From an uncultured Bacteroidales bacterium (GTDB lineage: Bacteria > Bacteroidota > Bacteroidia > Bacteroidales > UBA932): a stretch of DNA of 16,036 bases. The DNA lies in the NCBI GenBank assembly GCA_900546445.1, contig URCV01000043.1, forward strand, positions 1 through 16,036, given 5' to 3'. The position numbers were made by a program, and so were the translations under genes. How positions within the stretch are numbered: position 1 is the first letter of the stretch; each line of letters opens with the position of its first letter. Of this stretch, positions 6,484 through 13,958 are shown one piece after another. The notes beneath the pieces are model-generated. The model saw only the letters and a list, made by a program, of their open reading frames with translations, was not told the origin of the DNA and made no database searches.

Positions 6484-6515
6484 AAGAGGTCGGTTATGCC
6501 GACCTCTTTCTTTAT
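6484..6515 (+). terminator. Rho-independent terminator of tRNA-Gln
   Basis: AAGAGGTCGG (6484-6493) and CCGACCTCTT (6499-6508) form a perfect 10-bp stem with a 5-base loop, followed by a T-rich stretch (TCTTTAT). It begins 5 bases after the tRNA. The minus-strand regulator gene ends at 6512, so the hairpin may also stop leftward transcription, though no T-run exists on that side. Confidence 0.82.
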
Positions 6516-9103
6516 ATCGCCTTACGATGCTTGGTTCTATAATCGCGTGGGGTAAATCCGGTCACCTTCTTGAATCTGGTACTGAAATAACGCGACGAGT
6601 TGTAACCTACCCTATACGCTATCTCGCTCATAGAAAGATTCTCCTCGGCAAGCAATCGACAGGCTTTTTTCATACGCATCTCGTCGACATATTCACCTAT
6701 ACCCTTTCCCAATACCTTCTTCGACTTCGAATACAAGGATGCTCGGCTCATAGCCATATGCATGGCGATGGACGGGATGTCGAGATTCTGGCTCGACATA
6801 TTTTCCATAATGTAGGCGTCGAGTTTTTCCACGAAGTCGCTGTTTCGAGCCCTAAGGTCTCGTTCCATAGTCGCCACTCGACGATTATAGAGCCATACTA
6901 CTCCATAGCTCATCATAGCTATGAAGATAAGCAATATAAGTCCCACGAAAAGAGGCGTTCTATACCACGGTGGCAGGACCTTCAAGGTAAGAATCCGAGA
7001 CGGCTCGCTCCAGATGCCGCTATTCTTGAAATACGACACGCTAATGTCATAGGTGCCTTCCTTTAGTGCCGGTAGCAAGATGTAATCGTCATAAGACTCT
7101 ATGGTATAATCCGACTTGCCCTTTATTTCGTAACGATAGGCCGTCTTCTCGAATGGGTCCATAAGGGAAAGACCTATGGAGAGCCTAAACTGCGAATACT
7201 TAGAAGTAAGCGAGATGGTACCGCGGACAGGAACGACATTGCGTCCGTCTATACTTACGTTATTAAGATTTAAAGGATGTTCGTATTCCTCGCCGAAAAC
7301 CTGACTATCGTCGGTCCTTATACGCAACATTCCTTTAGTGCCGCCGAGGAACAGATAAGGCTCGTCGCCGGAATTTATCTCTATGCCGTACCTAATCTCG
7401 TTCGCTCCCACGCCCTCGTTCTCGCCGATAATTTCAACCCTGTCTTCACTCTTCTTAAAAAGAGTGTTGTCTGCCGCTATCCAGAGATCCCCGGCTCTGT
7501 CGAAATGCAGATGAGTCACCCTTTCGAAGAGGTTCGATTCGTATTTCCGTGTAATTCCGGTGTTCATATCGTGCCAATACAAACCATCTTGAGCGCCTAT
7601 CCAGACCAAATTTTCGCCGAACGCTGCGGTATTTATAGTAAAGTCATTCTGAGAGAGGGGAATCCGGCTCACCTTATAGTTCGAAGGTTGTATGACAAAA
7701 ATACTTTCTGAATTATAAGCATATAGGACATCTTCGTAGCTCCCGCACACCCTCATATCGGCCATCGACCCTCCACTTACGGAAAGGAATTTGGTAAAGG
7801 TATCGCGATTAAAGTCATAATCATAGACATCTATGCCCATTATCAGAAAATGACCACCTCCCATAGCATAGAGATTCGGCGGATTACCATAAAAGAACTC
7901 CCTATAGTTAGCCTGAGCATCCTTTATGATAAAAGGAGTGAGTTTTCCGGTGTTCAAGTCGTAGACATTTAGCCCGACACTATAAAGCGAAAGCAGGAGT
8001 TTGTCCCTCGAGAGCTCTACCATAGACGACACCTTGAGTCCTCGCGTCCTAAGGAATGGTATTACGGTAGAATTCTTAACGATAAATTTGTTTACTCCCC
8101 CGCCGTCGGTGGCCAACCACAGATTCCCGTCATAGGAAACGGCGAACTCGTCTATCACGTCATAGGAAAGAGCGCTGTTATCCGACGTATAGCTTAGAAT
8201 CTTCGAAGGACGAAGTCCGTAAAGTCCCGAGCATATGGTACCTACCCATATATTCTTGAAGGGGTCTTCGTAAAGGCAGCTTATGGAGTTCGACGGAATG
8301 TATTTCGCCTTTATGTTTCCATCCTTAAGGGATAGCACATCCAGACCGCCGCCGTCGGACCCTATCCACAACTCATCGTCCACTATAAGAAGCGATAGCA
8401 GGATATTAAAAGAAAGCTTGGAATTCGAGGTGTTGTAAAAACGGTACTCCCCGGTTTTCAAATTGAGATTCAGAAGCCCCTGCCTATAGATTGAAAGAAA
8501 GAGAGTGTCGCCATAGAGCTCGGATGCGAGAATCACACTTCCGTTAAGGGCCGAGTATTCCAGTTTTTCGAAAGATAGATTACGAAAACGATACAGCCCG
8601 GTTCCCTTATCCACTACCAGAAGTCCGTCATCGCAATTATAGATCCCCGTCAAATACGCACCTGACTTTTTTATAAGAGTAAAACTCTCCCCATTATACA
8701 AGAGCATACCGCCCTCTCCCCCGAAAAAGAGATAATCTTTACCCTGATATATACAGAAAGCCTTGAAAGTGCTTCGGCGAACGAATTGGCCGGATTCGAA
8801 ATCATAGGTATAGATGCCGTCCTGAGCAGCCACCCACAGGCGCTCGCTGTCATCCAGAAATAAGGTATGGATACAACCTAATTTGTAAACCGAACGTATC
8901 TCGTGGTTACGGTACTCGTTAAGCCCGTAACGCGTGCCTATCCACAGCGAGCCATAAGGGTCATAGACCACGGAAGTCACGCTGGACTGCGACAATCCAT
9001 CCTCGATACCTATATTTTTATAGTAATACTCCGAAAGCTCGGCTCCGAAGCCAAACACACATAATAATCCAAGTAAAATGGACAAAATGTACTTTCTTTT
9101 CAT
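6512..9103 (-). CDS. Membrane-anchored beta-propeller/Y_Y_Y/AraC transcriptional regulator without histidine kinase
   Basis: An 863-residue regulator divergent from susC. A signal peptide (about 1-20) is followed by Reg_prop beta-propeller repeats across about 35-600; repeated xLWIG and LWxAT blades are seen at 53-56, 89-92, 245-248, 285-288, 328-332, 500-503 and 540-543. A Y_Y_Y domain lies at about 645-711, one membrane helix at about 716-738, a short basic linker, and an AraC-type helix-turn-helix at about 757-860 (SMSEIAYRVGYNSSRYFSTRFKK region). Classic hybrid two-component regulators of polysaccharide loci carry HisKA, HATPase and receiver domains between the TM and the AraC part and exceed 1,300 residues; here only about 20 residues separate TM and HTH. 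No frameshift scar is seen, so this looks like a genuine one-component form. It probably senses a glycan in the periplasm and controls the adjacent susCD operon. Confidence 0.88.
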   Translation of the reverse strand: MKRKYILSILLGLLCVFGFGAELSEYYYKNIGIEDGLSQSSVTSVVYDPYGSLWIGTRYGLNEYRNHEIRSVYKLGCIHTLFLDDSERLWVAAQDGIYTYDFESGQFVRRSTFKAFCIYQGKDYLFFGGEGGMLLYNGESFTLIKKSGAYLTGIYNCDDGLLVVDKGTGLYRFRNLSFEKLEYSALNGSVILASELYGDTLFLSIYRQGLLNLNLKTGEYRFYNTSNSKLSFNILLSLLIVDDELWIGSDGGGLDVLSLKDGNIKAKYIPSNSISCLYEDPFKNIWVGTICSGLYGLRPSKILSYTSDNSALSYDVIDEFAVSYDGNLWLATDGGGVNKFIVKNSTVIPFLRTRGLKVSSMVELSRDKLLLSLYSVGLNVYDLNTGKLTPFIIKDAQANYREFFYGNPPNLYAMGGGHFLIMGIDVYDYDFNRDTFTKFLSVSGGSMADMRVCGSYEDVLYAYNSESIFVIQPSNYKVSRIPLSQNDFTINTAAFGENLVWIGAQDGLYWHDMNTGITRKYESNLFERVTHLHFDRAGDLWIAADNTLFKKSEDRVEIIGENEGVGANEIRYGIEINSGDEPYLFLGGTKGMLRIRTDDSQVFGEEYEHPLNLNNVSIDGRNVVPVRGTISLTSKYSQFRLSIGLSLMDPFEKTAYRYEIKGKSDYTIESYDDYILLPALKEGTYDISVSYFKNSGIWSEPSRILTLKVLPPWYRTPLFVGLILLIFIAMMSYGVVWLYNRRVATMERDLRARNSDFVEKLDAYIMENMSSQNLDIPSIAMHMAMSRASLYSKSKKVLGKGIGEYVDEMRMKKACRLLAEENLSMSEIAYRVGYNSSRYFSTRFKKVTGFTPRDYRTKHRKAI

Positions 9104-9122
9104 TATTGTTCGCTCTTTTGGA

Positions 9123-9130
9123 CAAAATTA
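9123..9130 (-). promoter_or_regulatory. Probable -7 promoter element of the regulator gene
   Basis: TAATTTTG on the minus strand matches TAnnTTTG and lies 19 bases before the regulator ATG at 9103. The matching -33 TTTG is not at 19-21 bases; the nearest TTTG is 24 bases away (9155-9158), so the promoter is probably weak. Confidence 0.45.
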
Positions 9131-9186
9131 GAAATTTTTTGAATATTTATAGAACAAAAATAGCATATAAAATTAGACATTTGCAG

Positions 9187-9204
9187 AACGCTTAAGCAAG
9201 CGTT
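9187..9204. promoter_or_regulatory. Inverted repeat upstream of susC, candidate regulator-binding site
   Basis: AACGCTT (9187-9193) and AAGCGTT (9198-9204) form a perfect 7-bp dyad with the 4-base centre AAGC; the 8-bp palindrome GCTTAAGC (9190-9197) is nested inside. It lies 72 bases before the susC ATG in the 172-bp divergent region. No consensus TTTG/TAnnTTTG promoter is found toward susC, as expected for an operon that needs an activator. It could instead be a hairpin in the susC leader. Confidence 0.38.
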
Positions 9205-9275
9205 AAAAATAAGTTGGTAAAGATTTGCGAAAGATTATCAAGTTATTTTTAAGGATTACTAAAACAATAATAACA

Positions 9276-12200
9276 ATGAAAAGGCTTTGCACTTTTATTT
9301 TAGCATTACTATTTACGATTTCACTGTCGGCGCAACAAATGGCGAAGGGAATCGTTTACGATGATTCGGGAAGTCCGGTAGGCGGCGTTCTGGTGTCAGT
9401 AGACGGAGACAACTCCACATATACTCTCACCGATTCGAACGGATTCTTCGAAATTTCCGCGAACAAAGGGACTGTCCTGAATTTTTCATGTTTGGGGCTT
9501 CTACCTAAACAGATTAAGATAGACGGCTTCGGCAGTTCTCTGTCCATAATAATGGATACGGACACCCAGATGCTTGAAGAAACCGTCGTAGTGGGTTATG
9601 GCGTGACGAAAAAGCGCGACTTAGCCGGATCAGTATCCCAAATCAAGGCTGAAGACGTAAAGGCAGGCGTGATTACCTCCACGGCGGACTTGCTCAGAGG
9701 ACGAGCAGCAGGCGTATCAGTACGTCAAGAGTCATTCGAGCCGGGAAGCGGCATCACCGTCAGAGTCCGCGGCGCTTCCACCATCTCCGCAGACAACACC
9801 CCACTTTATGTAATAGACGGTATCCAGAGTACTGCAGGAAACCAAGTCAGCCCGGAAGACATCGAGAGCATAGAGATTTTGAAAGACGCCGCAGCGACTG
9901 CCATTTATGGTTCTCGAGGAGCCAATGGCGTCATCATCATCACAACCAAGCACGGCAGTGCAGGAAAAGTAGCAATCGACTACTCATATAATACTTCAGT
10001 CAAGGCATTGAGGAATCCGTGGGATTTGATGAACGCATCGGATGTCATTAGATATGAAATGCTTAACTGGAAGAATAACGGAGCTGCAGGCGACCCTCCT
10101 TACACGGAGGCTGAGCAAGCCTACACCGGTGCGGGCACGGATTGGATTAAGGAAATGACTCGAAACTCCACTACACGCACCCACGCCCTGAATTTGCAGG
10201 GAGGTTCAGACAAAATCCAAGCAGCTGCCAGCATAGTAAACACGAAAGACGAGGGATTGGTTCTCAATTCCGACTTCGGCAGGACGAGTGCCCGCATCAA
10301 CGTGGACTTCAAACCAAGCGATTGGCTTAGGGCAGGAATAAACGCCTATGCAGCCAAGACGGACAGGACCTACATCAGTATGGGAACCAAGAGTTCCACC
10401 GACAATGCGATGTACTGGATGTTCCTCGCCAGCCCATTGAATACCATAGAGGGCAAGAACGTGTTCGGAGAGGAAACCCGTATGGAAAACGTGTACTACG
10501 AACTCATGTACAAAGACCTTAACGTAAGGGTGAACAATTCCTACATAACTGCTTACGCACAAGCCGATTTCCTCAAGTACTTCTCGCTGCGCGCCCAGTA
10601 TTCCTATAACTTCGAGATGGACAAATATTCCACTTACTACGACTGTAACACGAACCACGGTGCAGCGAACAAGGGTATAGCCACTATGGAAATCGAGAAT
10701 TCCGATTTCCGGCAGATGGAAGGCGTGCTTACATTCCACCGCGACACCGGCAAACATAACGTCAAGGTGATTGCAGGAACGAGCTTCCTCGGAAACAACT
10801 ACTATTACACGGGAATGGGAGCCCACGAATTCACTACCGACGCATTTCGCGTGTGGAATATGGGAGCAGCTGCCAAGATAGATTGGTACAGCACGGCTAG
10901 AAGCGACAAATACAACCTCTCGTTCTTCGCACGTGCCGAGTACGTACTCAACGACAAATACATATTCAATGCGAGCATTCGCGCAGACGGAGCATCGAAT
11001 TTCGGAGCCAACAACAAATGGGGCTACTTCCCTGCAGCTTCAGTGGCTTACCAAATCGGCGACGAACCATTTATGGAATTCACCAAGCCGGCCTTCGACA
11101 ACATCAAACTGCGTCTTAGTTACGGCCAAACCGGTAACGACGGCATCGGAAGTTACAAATCCCTACGTTCCTATGCATTCCAAGACATCTACCTCGGAGG
11201 AAACAGCATCATAAAAGGTATGTATCCGGCCAATGCAGGCAATGCCTTCCTTCACTGGGAGACGACGACGCAGGGCGACTTCGGTATAGACTTCTCCATG
11301 TTCAACCACAAATTGGAAGTCAACTTCGATTTGTATAGCAAAGTCACCACCGATTTGCTTAACGACATTAACATCTCTTCATCTACTACGGGAATCACCA
11401 CCACGAAGGGAAACAATGGCGTCATCTCAAACAAAGGTGTGGAGCTTTATTTGAACTATCATATCTTCGACACCAAGGATTTTTCTTGGACCAGTACATT
11501 CAACATCTCGCATAACAAGAACAATGTCGAAAGCATCTCTTCCCCTACCTATTATAGTCTAAGGCCTCACGGAAGCTATGCCGACACACAATACGCCGTA
11601 GTTCAGGAAGGTTCCCCACTAAGCACCATCTATGGATACGAATGGATAGGAATCATCCAAGAAGGCGAGACCTACGCTGCTCAACCTAAATCCCAGCCCG
11701 GCGACCCTAAGTTCCGCGACATCGACGGCGACGGATTTATCACCAATGCCGACCGCAAGGCTATCGGAAAAGGTGATCCCGACGTGGTCTTCGGATGGGG
11801 CAACAACTTCAGATGGAAAGACTTCGACCTGACTGTCTTCATCGACGCATCCATAGGAAACAACCTTCTTAACGTCTCGAAGGTGCTTCTGGAAGACAAC
11901 AACAGGCTCAATTCCTGCTTCGACAGATGGACCAGAAACAACCCTTCACAGGACGTCATACGTGGCACTTGGAAACGAGACGGAGGCTTGCAGTATGGTT
12001 CGTTCGTAAACTCTCACTTCGTGGAAGACGCTTCCTACATTAGATTGAGCAACATCGAATTAGGCTACACCGTTCCGGTAGAAAAGCTCAACTTGTCCCA
12101 GTACGTGAAAGGCATTCGTGTGTTCATAGGAGGAAACAGACTCCTGACCCTCACAAAATACTCCGGATTCGATCCCGAAGTAAGCGTAAACGGCTCCAGC

Positions 12201-12278
12201 GCAGTCACCCAAGGACTTGACTACAACGCATATCCTGCATACAAGCAGTTCAATGCCGGAATTAAAGTTACCTTCTAA
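9276..12278 (+). CDS. SusC-family TonB-dependent outer-membrane glycan transporter
   Basis: A 1,000-residue SusC/RagA-type transporter. The start is placed at the ATG at 9276, which gives a clean signal peptide (MKRLCTFILALLFTISLSAQ); an upstream TTG at 9225 in the same frame adds residues unlike a signal peptide. A carboxypeptidase-regulatory-like beta domain (about 22-97) precedes the TonB box region EETVVVGYG (101-109). The plug (about 112-227) has the family motifs LLRGRAAGVSV, VRVRGASTI, PLYVIDGI and EILKDAAATAIYGSRGANGVI (in pieces). The rest is the beta-barrel, ending with phenylalanine (GIKVTF) as outer-membrane barrels do. It imports oligosaccharides using TonB-ExbBD energy together with the SusD-like lid encoded 12 bases downstream. 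The barrel is full length with no disruption. The substrate cannot be read from the sequence. Confidence 0.96.
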   Translation: MKRLCTFILALLFTISLSAQQMAKGIVYDDSGSPVGGVLVSVDGDNSTYTLTDSNGFFEISANKGTVLNFSCLGLLPKQIKIDGFGSSLSIIMDTDTQMLEETVVVGYGVTKKRDLAGSVSQIKAEDVKAGVITSTADLLRGRAAGVSVRQESFEPGSGITVRVRGASTISADNTPLYVIDGIQSTAGNQVSPEDIESIEILKDAAATAIYGSRGANGVIIITTKHGSAGKVAIDYSYNTSVKALRNPWDLMNASDVIRYEMLNWKNNGAAGDPPYTEAEQAYTGAGTDWIKEMTRNSTTRTHALNLQGGSDKIQAAASIVNTKDEGLVLNSDFGRTSARINVDFKPSDWLRAGINAYAAKTDRTYISMGTKSSTDNAMYWMFLASPLNTIEGKNVFGEETRMENVYYELMYKDLNVRVNNSYITAYAQADFLKYFSLRAQYSYNFEMDKYSTYYDCNTNHGAANKGIATMEIENSDFRQMEGVLTFHRDTGKHNVKVIAGTSFLGNNYYYTGMGAHEFTTDAFRVWNMGAAAKIDWYSTARSDKYNLSFFARAEYVLNDKYIFNASIRADGASNFGANNKWGYFPAASVAYQIGDEPFMEFTKPAFDNIKLRLSYGQTGNDGIGSYKSLRSYAFQDIYLGGNSIIKGMYPANAGNAFLHWETTTQGDFGIDFSMFNHKLEVNFDLYSKVTTDLLNDINISSSTTGITTTKGNNGVISNKGVELYLNYHIFDTKDFSWTSTFNISHNKNNVESISSPTYYSLRPHGSYADTQYAVVQEGSPLSTIYGYEWIGIIQEGETYAAQPKSQPGDPKFRDIDGDGFITNADRKAIGKGDPDVVFGWGNNFRWKDFDLTVFIDASIGNNLLNVSKVLLEDNNRLNSCFDRWTRNNPSQDVIRGTWKRDGGLQYGSFVNSHFVEDASYIRLSNIELGYTVPVEKLNLSQYVKGIRVFIGGNRLLTLTKYSGFDPEVSVNGSSAVTQGLDYNAYPAYKQFNAGIKVTF

Positions 12279-12290
12279 ATCGAAACAAAT

Positions 12291-13958
12291 ATGAAAAAGA
12301 GAATATTACTATTGGCCATATTAGGAGCAAGCATCATCTCCTGCGACAAACTCGATGAGGTGGTCTACTCGTCCCTTACGGACGCAAACGCATTCACCAC
12401 AGGCGAGAATGCCCAGGCTGCGGTAAACAGCATCTACGCACCTCTGCGAAGCCTCTACCGCGAACCGATGTTCTACATAAACGACATCGCTGCCGACACC
12501 GGATTCAAGGACGGCAACTGCTTCGAAGTGATGAACGACGAGGCCAATTATGTCGACAACCGCACCGAGACAGCGTGGACTCTGCTAACCCAGATAGCAG
12601 CTCGGGCCAATATTGTCATCGACAAGGTGCCTCAAATGTCCGACGGGCTCTTTAGAAACGGAATCACCAAGGAGCAACTCCTCGGCGAAGCTTACTTCAT
12701 GAGGGCCTTCGCCTATATGAACCTGACCGACATATTCTACAGAGTACCTCTCATAACTGACAGTAACATAGACCCTACGGCCAAAGAGCCGCTCGCAAGC
12801 GTAAAAGACATAGAAAAGCAAATAGAGAACGACCTTTTCAATGCCAAGGATTACCTCCCTAAAAGCTACGCATCGCGCGATGACGCCGGACGTCCTACCT
12901 ATGGAGCGGCCTGCGGGTATCTGACCAGACTCTATATGCGCCAGGCAGGAAGGGCCAGACTTCAAGGTGATGCAGATGCAGCCGATTACTGGAATTACGC
13001 GCTCGAGGAAGTGAACAACGTGCTCGCACTCGAAGGAGTACAATACTCCCTCCAGCCAAGCGTGTGGGATGTCTTTGATCCTACAAGTGAAGATAAGATT
13101 TATAACAATGAGCTTATCTTCGCCATCAGGGCGAGCGGTTCCATAGTGTCCGGGTCTTGGGATCTGGGACTTCAATTCACCAGTTGGGACTACGACATGG
13201 GTTGGGGAAATATGTACCAGCCTTTGGAGATGACTTGGAAATTCGACCACGCCGACCAGAGATACTCCGTTCTTCAAGTGGTGTCTTATGAAAATGTCTA
13301 CAATCCCGACAAAACCTTCTACAAGGCTGCCGAGAGCATAGACAAATACGGAACCGTTCCTTCGGAGCACACCTATAACGGAAAGACCTATACCGAAGTT
13401 ATCGAAATGTCTGAGACGTTTACTCAGAAATACAAATTCCTGAACACTTGGAAGTATATCTACGAGTGTCCTAACAACCTGCCGCTTCTGAGGCTTTCCG
13501 ATATGATTCTCTGCAAGGCCGAAATTCTCAACGAACTCCACGGACCTACCCAGGAGGCGATAGATTTGATAAACAGAATCCGTAAAAGAGCTTTCCAGAA
13601 CGACAGTCACGCTCTTAAGCTATCCGATTACAGTAACGCCGACGAACTCAGGAATGCAATTTGCGACGAGAGAATGTATGAATTGAACCTCGAATGCGTC
13701 AGACGCCCTGACCTTATCCGTATGGGACTATGGAAGGACAGAATGAGCAAATACGTCACTTCCATCGCGAAGAAATACGCTTGGAAGGAGGTTAACGAGG
13801 GTCGCGAATCGGGCTACTACGATGGCGCTTGGCAGGCATATCCGAAGCCGGAATCCCTGAGCGACAAGGACCTGAGAATGTATATGCCTATTCCGGAGCG
13901 AGAGGTTCTAATGAATGGAACTTATAAGGATGCAAGAGATTACGCAGACAATGAGTAA
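12291..13958 (+). CDS. SusD/RagB-family nutrient-binding outer-membrane lipoprotein
   Basis: A 555-residue lipoprotein partner of the preceding SusC. The signal peptide ends in a lipobox at Cys18 (IISC), followed by DKLDE, an acidic stretch consistent with surface export in Bacteroidota. The family landmarks are present: the N-terminal AQAAVNSIYAPLRS segment (41-54), the TPR-like helix with GEAYFMRAFAYMNL (132-145), LPLLRLSDMILCKAE with the following I-N-x-I-R-x-R-A helix, the ERMYELNLECVRRPDLIRMG helix and the terminal YMPIPERE motif. SusD proteins cap the SusC barrel and bind glycan at the cell surface. It begins 12 bases after susC, and its stop codon overlaps the start of the next gene by 8 bases, indicating one operon with translational coupling. 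Specificity is not predictable. Confidence 0.95.
   Translation: MKKRILLLAILGASIISCDKLDEVVYSSLTDANAFTTGENAQAAVNSIYAPLRSLYREPMFYINDIAADTGFKDGNCFEVMNDEANYVDNRTETAWTLLTQIAARANIVIDKVPQMSDGLFRNGITKEQLLGEAYFMRAFAYMNLTDIFYRVPLITDSNIDPTAKEPLASVKDIEKQIENDLFNAKDYLPKSYASRDDAGRPTYGAACGYLTRLYMRQAGRARLQGDADAADYWNYALEEVNNVLALEGVQYSLQPSVWDVFDPTSEDKIYNNELIFAIRASGSIVSGSWDLGLQFTSWDYDMGWGNMYQPLEMTWKFDHADQRYSVLQVVSYENVYNPDKTFYKAAESIDKYGTVPSEHTYNGKTYTEVIEMSETFTQKYKFLNTWKYIYECPNNLPLLRLSDMILCKAEILNELHGPTQEAIDLINRIRKRAFQNDSHALKLSDYSNADELRNAICDERMYELNLECVRRPDLIRMGLWKDRMSKYVTSIAKKYAWKEVNEGRESGYYDGAWQAYPKPESLSDKDLRMYMPIPEREVLMNGTYKDARDYADNE

Noticed and set aside
6395..7066. 223-codon open frame on the plus strand covering the tRNA
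   Set aside because: It runs through tRNA-Gln and its terminator and then antisense to the regulator's AraC and Y_Y_Y regions. It is not a gene.
6512..9103. Broken hybrid two-component sensor
   Set aside because: The frame is continuous from signal peptide to helix-turn-helix, with no kinase remnants or stop codons. A true one-component architecture is more likely than a pseudogene.
10206..10826. 206-codon open frame on the minus strand
   Set aside because: It is antisense to the susC barrel, with no recognisable motif.
12585..13610. 341-codon open frame on the minus strand
   Set aside because: It lies wholly antisense to susD, whose family motifs and operon position are certain. The translation has no recognisable domain.
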